Shown: in pieces, positions 1 through 6,108 of the stretch | Layout of the letters: each line of letters starts with the position of its first letter | How positions within the stretch are numbered: position 1 is the stretch's first letter | Assembly (NCBI GenBank): GCA_016462095.1 | Contig: JAEMTW010000003.1 | Location: 25,782-32,782 of the forward strand | Direction: 5' to 3' | Source of the DNA: Thermoleophilia bacterium | GTDB taxonomy: Bacteria; Actinomycetota; Thermoleophilia; Gaiellales; F1-60-MAGs149 | DNA: 7,001 nt | The notes under the pieces: generated by a model | Seen by the model: only the letters and a program-made list of their open reading frames with translations | Databases searched by the model: none | Told to the model about the DNA's origin: nothing | Program-made: the position numbers and the translations under genes

Positions 1-1424
1 GGCTCGGGTTCTACAACGGGCTGCGCAGGTGGGGCCACGATCGGCGGCGTGGCCTCCGCGGGTGCGGCGACGTCGGCGACGTCTTCGAAGGCGGCGTCGG
101 AGTCGGGGTCCCAGGCGCGCGTCGCCTCTTCTTCGGGCAGTGCGAGCTCGCCGTCCTGCGTGGGGACGATGCCGGAGGCCGTTGCGGGAGGTGTCGTCAG
201 GTCGCTACTGGCCTCGTCTGCTGGGGGCTCTTCGTCACGCTCTGGACCATCGATGCCCCAGATTTGCTCGCCGTTGTAATCGAGGCCCGGTAGGTCGTCG
301 GGGCTCCAGCCGTAGGCGCCATACCAGGATGGCGCGGCGGGCCAAGGGATCATGCGCGAGCCGACGTGCACGAGCGAAACTTCGGGAGCATCGCCGCGCT
401 CGAGGGCGAGTCGGTTCTCGGGGCTGACGTAGACGGTGTTGATCGTGCCGTCGGGCTTGCGTAGCTCGATGGCTTCGGTGCCAAGCCCGTGTTCGTGTGA
501 AAAGAAGCAGAGGCCTGGGAAGCCGGGTGCGATGGCAGCGGGAGGCGCGTGGTCGGCCAGGCGGTATTCGACCCAGAGGATCTCCCACTCGACGGCGTCG
601 AGTTCGCCGGCCACGGTGCGCAGTTCGCGGGGCGAGGTGAGTGCTGGCAGTGTGCGGCGCAAGGCGAGCAGGCGAGCACCGGCGGTCTGGAGGTGGTCGG
701 CGGCTTCGGGATCGTCGGAGTTTGGACCATCGCTCGTGGCGGTCTCGCCCGTGAGTGCCATGTGGCGTGCGGCGAGGCTCTCGAGGCGGTCGAGGTGAAA
801 CTCGCGGGCGGTCCAGATAGAACCACCGCGGCGGCGGCGACGCTGCTCATTGGAGCGTGCGCGGATGCGGAGCACGACCAGCACGATGCTTCCGAGCAGC
901 AAGACTACGACAGCCCATTGCCACCACGGTCGGCCACTGCTGCCAGTGGCGCCTGTTTCGTCCGCAGTCTTGTTCGGTTTCGTGACGGCGGCTGCATAGC
1001 TCGTGAGCGAGCCAACCGGATCGGTGGCGGCAACCGCGCGTGTGTCGGCGACGGCCTTGTTGATGCGGTCTTGTGGGTAGCTGAGCGATGCTCCGCCGAG
1101 CTTGCCTTTGGTGATCAGGCCAACGGTGGCCTGCGGGTCCTTGGCCTGGAGTGCCTGCGCGAGCAGTCGGGCAGAGCCCTTGGCGTTTGCAGCACCCGCA
1201 AGCGGCCTCGCGAGTACGACGAGGTAGAAGGAGGGGTTGGCGGCGGCGACGGCGGTGAGGGCTGCGATGTCCGGTTGCGGTGACACGCCGGGCTGCACGA
1301 AGGCGTGGCGTGCGGTCATCGCGGTGGCAACTTGGGCGGCGCTCAGCCGGGCGGCGGCCTGCGCGGACGCCGCGAAGATCGACAGGGTCAGCATCAGCGC
1401 GAGGACTGGGATGAGACGACGCAT
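1..1424 (-). CDS. Secreted-N-terminus single-pass membrane protein of unknown function (3' end beyond window)
   Basis: I do not recognise this gene with certainty. Reading the - strand from ATG at 1424-1422 gives 474 codons without a stop, leaving the window at position 1. The N-terminus is a typical signal peptide: basic MRR, then a hydrophobic core, then an A-Q-A cleavage motif ending near residue 23. A domain of about 140 residues, predicted extracytoplasmic, follows. A Trp-flanked hydrophobic segment at about residues 167-185 is the transmembrane helix, and a dense Arg cluster (186-198) marks the cytoplasmic side. The cytoplasmic part has a helical region (200-290), then a compact segment beginning C306-F-F-S-H-E-H-G and ending with a Trp/Tyr-rich stretch (361-373). 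From about residue 395 it becomes a Pro/Ala/Glu/Asp-rich, probably disordered tail. The extracytoplasmic part loosely recalls actinobacterial TPM-like or Rv1476-like membrane proteins, but this is only a weak resemblance. No strong Shine-Dalgarno precedes the start. The gene is divergent from dnaK and shares its 178-bp control region. Confidence 0.85.
   Translation of the reverse strand, partial: MRRLIPVLALMLTLSIFAASAQAAARLSAAQVATAMTARHAFVQPGVSPQPDIAALTAVAAANPSFYLVVLARPLAGAANAKGSARLLAQALQAKDPQATVGLITKGKLGGASLSYPQDRINKAVADTRAVAATDPVGSLTSYAAAVTKPNKTADETGATGSSGRPWWQWAVVVLLLGSIVLVVLRIRARSNEQRRRRRGGSIWTAREFHLDRLESLAARHMALTGETATSDGPNSDDPEAADHLQTAGARLLALRRTLPALTSPRELRTVAGELDAVEWEILWVEYRLADHAPPAAIAPGFPGLCFFSHEHGLGTEAIELRKPDGTINTVYVSPENRLALERGDAPEVSLVHVGSRMIPWPAAPSWYGAYGWSPDDLPGLDYNGEQIWGIDGPERDEEPPADEASSDLTTPPATASGIVPTQDGELALPEEEATRAWDPDSDAAFEDVADVAAPAEATPPIVAPPAQPVVEPE
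66..83. repeat. Two tandem copies of a 9-bp unit within the membrane-protein gene
   Basis: GGCGACGTC occurs twice back to back (66-74 and 75-83). Read on the - strand it encodes Asp-Val-Ala twice in the acidic/Pro-rich tail of the membrane protein. It is a small in-frame duplication with no evident function. Confidence 0.6.
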
Positions 1425-1500
1425 ACCGTGATGGTACTCGCTGGAGCGGCGGAGTGGGGTTTTCTAATTCGCCGGAATGTGAATCCTTACAAAAAGAAAA

Positions 1501-1521
1501 CTTGATATTCAGACACTCAGG
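1501..1521. promoter_or_regulatory. HAIR operator (HspR-associated inverted repeat) of the dnaK operon
   Basis: The site reads CTTGATA-N7-ACTCAGG. The published HAIR consensus is CTTGAGT-N7-ACTCAAG, so the left arm matches at 5 of 7 positions and the right arm at 6 of 7, with exactly the required 7-nt spacer. It lies about 80 bp upstream of the dnaK start, and the operon encodes HspR, the protein that binds this element. The left arm coincides with the likely -35 hexamer, so HspR binding would block RNA polymerase directly. By family knowledge DnaK acts as HspR co-repressor, which gives feedback control. The cognate repressor gene in the same operon makes this call strong despite the three mismatches. 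Confidence 0.87.
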
Positions 1522-1530
1522 TAATAGAGT
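1502..1530 (+). promoter_or_regulatory. Likely sigma-70-type promoter of the dnaK operon with A-rich upstream element
   Basis: TTGATA at 1502-1507 (5 of 6 to TTGACA) is separated by 17 bp from TAGAGT at 1525-1530 (4 of 6 to TATAAT, including the key first two and last bases). An A-rich run at about 1488-1500 sits immediately upstream and could act as an UP element or bent DNA. Transcription would start near 1537 and leave a leader of about 65 nt before dnaK. An alternative -10 (TAATAG, 1522) has too short a spacer. The -35 overlaps the HAIR left arm and the -10 overlaps a second dyad, which fits a repressible promoter. Confidence 0.6.
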
Positions 1531-1532
1531 GT
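1513..1532. repeat. Second inverted repeat overlapping the HAIR right arm and the -10 region
   Basis: ACACTC (1513-1518) and GAGTGT (1527-1532) are perfect 6-bp inverted arms separated by 8 nt. The arms contain the CACTC/GAGTG core of CIRCE (TTAGCACTC-N9-GAGTGCTAA), but the outer bases do not match and the spacer is one base short, so this is not a canonical HrcA site. It may be an extra HspR half-site arrangement, a relic or chance. Confidence 0.45.
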
Positions 1533-1587
1533 GGCCACGCGCCACTCCTCGGCGCCTGCACTTCCATCCCCCTCATCCCATCTCCAC

Positions 1588-1592
1588 GGAGG
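1588..1592 (+). promoter_or_regulatory. Shine-Dalgarno of dnaK
   Basis: GGAGG lies 10 nt upstream of ATG at 1603. It decides the start: the in-frame GTG at 1531 lies at or before the predicted transcription start, and using it would add 24 residues not found in DnaK proteins. Confidence 0.85.
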
Positions 1593-1602
1593 CATATCCC
1601 TT

Positions 1603-3513
1603 ATGGGTCGCGTAATCGGAATCGATCTCGGTACTACCAACTCTTGTATGTCCGTTCTTGAAGGCGGCGAGCCGTCTGTCATTGAGAACGCCGAAGGCGG
1701 CCGCACCACGCCGTCTGTCGTCGCGTTTGCCAAGGATGGCCAGCGCCTCGTCGGCAGCCCCGCCAAGCGGCAGGCTGTTACCAACCCAGAAAACACGATC
1801 TTCTCGATCAAGCGCTTCATGGGACGCAAGTCGTCCGAGGTATCTGAAGAGATGACGATGATCCCCTACACGGTGATCTCGGGCCCCAATGGTGACGCCA
1901 AGGTCTCGGCCGACGACAGCGAGTTCTCGCCCGAGGAAATCTCGGCGATGATCCTGCAGAAGCTGAAGGCCGATGCTGAGGCCAAGCTCGGCGAACAGGT
2001 GACGGATGCCGTGATTACGGTGCCGGCCTACTTCAACGATGCTCAACGCCAGGCCACGAAGGATGCGGGCCGCATTGCGGGCCTCAACGTCCTGCGCATC
2101 ATCAACGAGCCGACGGCTGCTGCCCTCGCCTACGGCGTCGACAAGGAGGGTGAGCAGAAAGTGCTCGTCTTCGACCTCGGCGGCGGCACCTTCGACGTGT
2201 CCGTCCTCGAGCTCGCCGACGGCGTCTTCGAAGTCAAGGCAACCGCAGGCGACAATCACCTCGGTGGCGACAACTTCGACAAGGCAATCGTCGACTGGAT
2301 GGTCGCCGAGTTTAAGAAGGACCAGGGCATCGACCTCGCGGCCGACCGCCTTGCGCTGCAGCGCCTCTATGAGGCCGCTGAGAAGGCCAAGATCGAGCTG
2401 TCCTCGACGCAGTCGACGCAGATCAATCTGCCCTTCGTCACGGCTGATGCCTCGGGCCCGAAGCATCTCGACATGGCACTCTCGCGCTCGAAACTGACCG
2501 AGCTCGTTGGCGATCTCGTTGAGCGCACCGTCGGACCGACCAAGCAGGCTCTCGCCGATGCAGGGCTGACGGCGGCCGACATCGACGACATCATCCTCGT
2601 CGGCGGCATGAGTCGGATGCCCGCGATCCAGGACAAGGTCAAAGAGATCACAAAAAAGGATCCGCACCGCGGTGTCAACCCGGACGAGGTCGTCGCGATC
2701 GGCGCCGCCATCCAGGCTGGCGTGCTGCGCGGTGACGTCAAGGACGTCCTCCTGCTCGACGTCACACCACTCTCGCTCGGCATCGAGACCAAGGGTGGCG
2801 TGATGACGAAGCTGATCGAGCGCAACACGACGATCCCAACCCGTAAGTCCGAGGTCTTCTCGACCGCCGAAGACGGGCAGACGTCCGTCGAGATCCACGT
2901 GCTCCAGGGTGAGCGCGAGATTGCGGGTTACAACAAGACGCTCGGCAAGTTCCAGCTCGTCGGCATCCCGGCTGCACCACGCGGCATGCCTCAGGTCGAG
3001 GTGACGTTCGACATCGATGCCAACGGCATCCTCAACGTCTCCGCCACCGACAAGGGTACGGGCCAGATGCAGCAGGTTCGCATCGAAGGCGGCTCGGGGC
3101 TCGACGAGTCCGAAATCCAGCAAATGGTCAAGGACGCCGAGGCGCACGCCGACGAAGACAAGAGCGCGCGTGACCTCGTCGAAGCCAAGAACACGGCCGA
3201 GCAGCTGCTCTACCAGACCGAGAAGACCGTCTCCGAGCATGGCGACAAGGTCGACGACGAGGTCAAGGGCAAGATCGAGACGGCCGCAGCCGAGCTGCGC
3301 ACGGCGCTCGAAGGTTCCGACGCAACGGCGATTCGGCAGAAGGCCGACGCCCTGCAGGAGGCCTCGTACGCCCTGGCCGAGCAGGTCTATAAGGATGCTC
3401 AGCAGTCCGCACCGTCGGGCGAAGGTGCCTCTGCAGCCGACGATGAGTCCGACGAGGAAATCATCGAAGACGCTGAGGTTGTCGATCCCGACGCCGCCAC
3501 GGCAGAAAAATGA
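1603..3513 (+). CDS. dnaK: Molecular chaperone DnaK (Hsp70)
   Basis: This is the cytoplasmic ATP-driven Hsp70 chaperone, 636 residues, of normal full length. The nucleotide-binding domain shows I-D-L-G-T-T-N-S (residues 7-14), I-N-E-P-T-A-A-A (167-174) and D-L-G-G-G-T-F-D (191-198), with T196 at the position of the E. coli DnaK autophosphorylation threonine. The hydrophobic interdomain linker D-V-L-L-L-D is at 381-386, followed by the substrate-binding beta domain and the helical lid. The tail is acidic and ends near the usual E-D-A-E-V-V-D type motif. Between G74 and P110 it carries about 22 residues more than the DnaK of Bacillus or Mycobacterium, matching the insertion of E. coli-type DnaK. 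The GPKHL motif near residue 286 also resembles diderm DnaKs. It is the first gene of the operon, downstream of the HAIR-controlled promoter, and its stop overlaps the grpE start in ATGA. By family knowledge it is also HspR co-repressor. Confidence 0.98.
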   Translation: MGRVIGIDLGTTNSCMSVLEGGEPSVIENAEGGRTTPSVVAFAKDGQRLVGSPAKRQAVTNPENTIFSIKRFMGRKSSEVSEEMTMIPYTVISGPNGDAKVSADDSEFSPEEISAMILQKLKADAEAKLGEQVTDAVITVPAYFNDAQRQATKDAGRIAGLNVLRIINEPTAAALAYGVDKEGEQKVLVFDLGGGTFDVSVLELADGVFEVKATAGDNHLGGDNFDKAIVDWMVAEFKKDQGIDLAADRLALQRLYEAAEKAKIELSSTQSTQINLPFVTADASGPKHLDMALSRSKLTELVGDLVERTVGPTKQALADAGLTAADIDDIILVGGMSRMPAIQDKVKEITKKDPHRGVNPDEVVAIGAAIQAGVLRGDVKDVLLLDVTPLSLGIETKGGVMTKLIERNTTIPTRKSEVFSTAEDGQTSVEIHVLQGEREIAGYNKTLGKFQLVGIPAAPRGMPQVEVTFDIDANGILNVSATDKGTGQMQQVRIEGGSGLDESEIQQMVKDAEAHADEDKSARDLVEAKNTAEQLLYQTEKTVSEHGDKVDDEVKGKIETAAAELRTALEGSDATAIRQKADALQEASYALAEQVYKDAQQSAPSGEGASAADDESDEEIIEDAEVVDPDAATAEK

Positions 3514-4076
3514 GCGCCCATGACCCGGTAGATTCGGACCTCCCCGCCGAGAGCGGGGAGGATTCGATCGTGTCGGAGGCAGAGACAGAGACAGAGACAG
3601 AGGCCGAGCTCGTCGAAGAAGAGCTCGATCCACTGGCTCTGGCCGAGCGCGACCGCGACGACTACCTCGACCAGCTGCGACGGCTTGCGGCTGAGTTCGA
3701 CAACTACAAGAAGCGGATGGCCCGCGAGCACGAGGAGCTGCGCGAGCGCGCAGCCGAGCGTCTCTTGCGCGACCTGCTGCCAGTTTTCGACGATCTCGGG
3801 CGTGCTCTGACGGCATTCGAGACGGCGGAGACTGAGGCGATCGCCGACGGCGTGGCACTCGTTCATCGCGCACTCTGGACATTGCTGGAGCGCGAAGGCG
3901 TGGCCGAGCTCGATCCGACCGGCGACATGTTTGATCCGCACCGTCACGAGGCGCTGCTTTCCCAGCCGGCCGATGCTCCGGAGGGCACCGTGCTCGAGGT
4001 GATTCAGAAGGGCTTTCTGCTGGGCGATCGTGTCTTGCGGCCGGCCCGCGTGGTGGTTGCCGGAGGCGAATCCTGA
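3510..4076 (+). CDS. grpE: Nucleotide exchange factor GrpE
   Basis: GrpE releases ADP from DnaK and so resets the chaperone cycle in the cytoplasm. The protein has 188 residues, a usual length. Residues 1-38 are acidic and low complexity, including the dipeptide Glu-Thr three times from residue 25. A long coiled coil follows (about 40-100, containing the typical F-D-N-Y-K-K-R). The C-terminal beta-wing domain carries the family signature F141-D-P-x-x-H-E-A and ends in L-R-P-A-R-V-V-V. The start codon lies in the ATGA that also holds the dnaK stop. No clear Shine-Dalgarno is visible, so translation probably depends on coupling to dnaK. A strong hairpin and a hexanucleotide repeat lie in the first 95 nt of the gene. 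Confidence 0.97.
   Translation: MSAHDPVDSDLPAESGEDSIVSEAETETETEAELVEEELDPLALAERDRDDYLDQLRRLAAEFDNYKKRMAREHEELRERAAERLLRDLLPVFDDLGRALTAFETAETEAIADGVALVHRALWTLLEREGVAELDPTGDMFDPHRHEALLSQPADAPEGTVLEVIQKGFLLGDRVLRPARVVVAGGES
3539..3561 (+). repeat. Perfect 9-bp GC-rich hairpin at the dnaK/grpE junction
   Basis: Arms CCTCCCCGC (3539-3547) and GCGGGGAGG (3553-3561) are exact reverse complements around the 5-nt loop CGAGA. The structure begins 26 nt after the dnaK stop, inside the grpE reading frame (residues 10-18). It is flanked by direct repeats of GATTCG (3531-3536 and 3561-3566). No T-run follows, so it is not a classical intrinsic terminator. It could shield the dnaK 3' end, mark an RNA cleavage site or reduce grpE translation. 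The structure is seen; the function is inferred. Confidence 0.75.
3581..3602 (+). repeat. AGAGAC hexanucleotide tandem repeat in grpE
   Basis: AGAGAC is repeated 3.67 times without error. In the grpE frame it encodes Glu-Thr dipeptides in the acidic N-terminal tail. Because the unit is 6 nt, copy-number change by slippage would keep the frame and only alter tail length. Confidence 0.85.
4062..4066 (+). promoter_or_regulatory. Shine-Dalgarno that supports a CTG start for the PH-like protein
   Basis: GGAGG inside the last codons of grpE lies 6 nt before CTG 4073-4075 and 12 nt before CTG 4079-4081. It lies 90 nt before the next conventional start (TTG 4157), which is too far to serve it. This placement is the main reason for choosing CTG 4073. 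Confidence 0.6.
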
Positions 4077-4567
4077 GCCTGACCCCCGTCACGATCGCTG
4101 CAGCTCCGCTGGGCGGTGCCGAAAAAGTCATCACTGGCATCTTCTGGTGCGTCGTCTTGCTGGCCTGGATTGGCACCGGCGTCGGCGTCTCGAATGGCAA
4201 TGCATTGCACGCCGTCGCGATGTTGTCGGCTGGGCTCATGTTGGGCGCGATCGGTTTCTGGCTGCGCGTCACGCAACCCGTGGCGTATCGCCTCGACCGC
4301 GATGCGCTGGTGATTGAGCGCCGCCGTGGCTCATTGCGGATTACCGGCCGGATCGAGCCGCATACCGACAAGGCACGGTTAGGGCTCCGGCTTGGCTCCG
4401 GTGGTCTCTATGGCTACCGCGGTCACTTCCGCGTCGCTGGTGGTGGCTGGACGCGGTCGTTTGTGACGGACGTGCGTCGCACCGTCCTGATTAAGGTCGG
4501 CCGCCGCCGAGTCGTGTTGTCCCCGATCGACCCTGCCGGTCTCGTCGAGGTCGTGCGTAATGCGTGA
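4073..4567 (+). CDS. Two-TM membrane protein with bacterial PH-like domain, embedded in the chaperone operon
   Basis: From CTG 4073 the product has 164 residues. Two hydrophobic segments (about 19-39 and 46-65) form a membrane hairpin. The C-terminal part (about 70-160) is a beta-rich domain with Y-R-L-D-R-D-A-L-V-I near its start, the G-S-G-G-L-Y-G-Y-R-G core and the end L-S-P-I-D-P. These are hallmarks of small bacterial PH-like domains (bPH_5/PF10882 type), in my recollection of the family. The specific function is unknown. The reading frame is open from 3935, but the only start-like codons before the first TM segment are CTG 4073 and CTG 4079. TTG 4157 would cut into TM1. CTG 4073 forms CTGA with the grpE stop, parallel to the ATGA junctions elsewhere in this operon. 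The end overlaps dnaJ by 8 nt. It is co-transcribed with the chaperones, which suggests a membrane-linked stress role, but that is inference. The gene is certain; the start is moderately sure. Confidence 0.85.
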   Translation: MSLTPVTIAAAPLGGAEKVITGIFWCVVLLAWIGTGVGVSNGNALHAVAMLSAGLMLGAIGFWLRVTQPVAYRLDRDALVIERRRGSLRITGRIEPHTDKARLGLRLGSGGLYGYRGHFRVAGGGWTRSFVTDVRRTVLIKVGRRRVVLSPIDPAGLVEVVRNA

Positions 4568-5663
4568 TCTCTACGAGGTGCTTGAGGTATCGCGCACGGC
4601 ATCGGCAGACGAGATCAAGAAGGCCTATCGAAAACTGGCACGCAAGCACCATCCCGACGCCAATCCCGATGATCCAAAAGCCGAAGAGCGCTTTAAGGAG
4701 ATCTCGGCCGCGCACGACACCTTGTCCGACGTCGAAAAGCGCAAGGCGTACGACCAGTTTGGAGCCTCGGGCGGCACCGGCGCACAGGGCTTCGACCCCA
4801 ACGATTTTCGCGACTTCGCCCAAGACCGTGGCTTCGACATCTCCGACCTGTTCGGCGACCTTTTCGGGCGTCGTCGTGGTGGCGGGCCGAACGCGGGTCG
4901 CGGCCGCCGTCCCGCTCGCCGTGGCGTCGATCTCGAGACACGCGTCACGCTCTCCTTCGACGACGCGTTGCGTGGTGCTCGTGTGACGGTGCCGGTCGAC
5001 AAGGACCTCAACTGTGCCGATTGTGCTGGCACGGGAGCAGCGGCTGGCACGTCGCGTACGACGTGCCCCGACTGTGGCGGTTCCGGAGAGCGTCAGGTCA
5101 ATCAGGGATTCTTTGCGATCGCCGAGGCCTGCATGCGTTGCGGCGGGCAGGGCTCGATTGTCGAACGACCGTGTACCACGTGCAAGGGCTCTGGTCGCCA
5201 ACGTCGGACCAAGCGCTACACCGTCAAGATCCCCGCTGGCATTGCCGATGCGTCGCGTATTCGCGTGCGCGGCAAGGGTCTCGACGGAGAGAGTGGTGGG
5301 GCGCCTGGCGACCTCTGGGTTGTCGTGCAGGTGCTGCCCTCGGAACGCTTCACACGACGCGGCAAGGACATCATCGTCGAGGTTCCCGTGACGTTCCCCG
5401 AGGCAGCGCTGGGTGCAGAGATCGATGTGCCAACACCGCTCGGCGAAAAGGTGCGCGTCAAGGTACCGGCAGGTTCCGTCGACGGCAAGATGCTGCGCGT
5501 ACGAGGTCTTGGTGCACCTTCAACGAGCGGCGACGATGGCTCGTTGCTGGTCCGGCTCAAGTTGATCGTGCCCAGTGGACTCTCGACGCAGCAGACTGAG
5601 GCGCTCGAGAAGTTTGCAGCGCTCGACGGCGGGACAGATCCGCGGGCGGAGCTGTTTACATGA
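4560..5663 (+). CDS. dnaJ: J-domain co-chaperone DnaJ (Hsp40, type I)
   Basis: DnaJ delivers substrates to DnaK and stimulates its ATPase. The 367 residues are close to the usual length. The J-domain (1-68) has the catalytic H31-P32-D33 loop, the R-F-K-E-I helix and the Y-D-Q-F-G end. A Gly/Phe-type linker contains D-I-S-D-L-F-G (93-99). The zinc-binding domain has all four C-x-x-C-x-G-x-G motifs, starting at C152, C169, C191 and C205. Two beta-barrel substrate-binding domains follow. The first helix reads D-L-Y-E-V-L-E-V, where most DnaJs have D-Y-Y-E-(I/V)-L-G-V, a mild deviation. A weak GAGG (4547-4550) lies 9 nt before the start, which overlaps the upstream gene. The stop overlaps hspR in ATGA. 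Confidence 0.97.
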   Translation: MRDLYEVLEVSRTASADEIKKAYRKLARKHHPDANPDDPKAEERFKEISAAHDTLSDVEKRKAYDQFGASGGTGAQGFDPNDFRDFAQDRGFDISDLFGDLFGRRRGGGPNAGRGRRPARRGVDLETRVTLSFDDALRGARVTVPVDKDLNCADCAGTGAAAGTSRTTCPDCGGSGERQVNQGFFAIAEACMRCGGQGSIVERPCTTCKGSGRQRRTKRYTVKIPAGIADASRIRVRGKGLDGESGGAPGDLWVVVQVLPSERFTRRGKDIIVEVPVTFPEAALGAEIDVPTPLGEKVRVKVPAGSVDGKMLRVRGLGAPSTSGDDGSLLVRLKLIVPSGLSTQQTEALEKFAALDGGTDPRAELFT

Positions 5664-6067
5664 ATGAAGACACCCCCAAGTACATGATCGGCGTGGCCGC
5701 CGACCTCGTCGGCATGCACCCCCAAACGCTGCGGCTGTACGAAGCCCGAGGTCTGGTCCGACCGCGCCGCACTGCCGGCGGCACCCGCCTCTATTCGGAT
5801 GCCGAACTAATGCGCCTGCAGCGCATTACCGAGCTCGCATCGGGCCTTGGGCTCTCGCTTCAGGGCGTCGAGCACGTGCTCGCACTTGAAGATCGCGTGC
5901 ACCAACTCGAGCAGCAGGTCGCCGACCTCGGAGCCGCCCTCGATGAGGCCGCGCGCGTGATGCAGACTGAGGTCGAGAGCGTGCATCGCTCCTACCGACA
6001 CGAGATCGTGCCGTACATCCCGCCGCCTGGCGCGGAGCTTGTCATCCGTCGCCGACGCATGCGTTGA
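5660..6067 (+). CDS. hspR: MerR-family heat-shock repressor HspR
   Basis: HspR represses the dnaK operon by binding HAIR, with DnaK as co-repressor in the systems studied. The 135-residue protein opens with a winged helix-turn-helix (about 9-75) containing Y-M-I-G-V-A-A, H-P-Q-T-L-R-L-Y-E-A-R-G-L-V and G-G-T-R-L-Y-S, all typical of MerR/HspR. A coiled-coil dimerisation helix follows (about 80-115, V-H-Q-L-E-Q-Q-V-A-D-L). The tail ends in A-E-L-V-I and then a basic R-R-R-R-M-R, like the C-terminal tail of actinobacterial HspR. No Cys-based metal-sensing motif is present, as expected for HspR rather than metal-responsive MerR. The start lies in ATGA with the dnaJ stop, and GGAG (5648-5651) precedes it by 8 nt. 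Its target HAIR is at 1501-1521, so it is autoregulated. Confidence 0.95.
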   Translation: MNEDTPKYMIGVAADLVGMHPQTLRLYEARGLVRPRRTAGGTRLYSDAELMRLQRITELASGLGLSLQGVEHVLALEDRVHQLEQQVADLGAALDEAARVMQTEVESVHRSYRHEIVPYIPPPGAELVIRRRRMR

Positions 6068-6093
6068 ACCGCTTCCCGTAGCTGATACCGAAC

Positions 6094-6099
6094 GGAGGA
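6094..6099 (+). promoter_or_regulatory. Shine-Dalgarno of clpB
   Basis: GGAGGA lies 9 nt upstream of ATG 6109. Together with the ClpB-like N-terminus it fixes the start. The 41-nt gap after hspR shows no convincing promoter, HAIR or terminator, so clpB is probably read from the dnaK promoter. Confidence 0.85.
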
Positions 6100-6108
6100 A
6101 CCCCCACC

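Noticed and set aside
1425..1500. A promoter for the divergent membrane-protein gene
   Set aside because: On the - strand TTGTAA is followed at 17 bp by AATTAG, too poor a -10 to call. The promoter must lie in this region but I cannot place it.
847..1545. A 232-codon Arg-rich frame on the - strand
   Set aside because: It is the out-of-frame shadow of the signal-peptide membrane protein, which has a coherent signal peptide, TM helix and stop-transfer region in its own frame.
1531..1602. GTG at 1531 as a longer dnaK start
   Set aside because: It would add 24 residues absent from DnaK proteins, lies at or before the predicted transcription start and has no ribosome site, whereas ATG 1603 has GGAGG at the right distance.
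3539..3561. Hairpin as an intrinsic terminator
   Set aside because: No T-run follows the stem and the downstream genes are tightly overlapped, so full termination here is unlikely.
3935..4076. A programmed -1 frameshift joining GrpE to the PH-like membrane protein
   Set aside because: The PH frame is the -1 frame and is open from 3935, and GGAGG could stimulate slippage, but I find no slippery heptamer before the grpE stop. Coupled CTG initiation is simpler.
1573..4371. A 932-codon open frame on the - strand across dnaK and grpE
   Set aside because: It is antisense to two clearly conserved genes, its composition is that of a reversed high-GC coding strand, and it matches no family I know. 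Long antisense frames are common at this GC.
4157..4567. TTG 4157 as the start of the PH-like protein
   Set aside because: It removes half of the first transmembrane segment and no Shine-Dalgarno precedes it.
6064..6088. A promoter for clpB (TTGAAC with TGATAC)
   Set aside because: The spacer is only 13 bp and the -35 match is poor.
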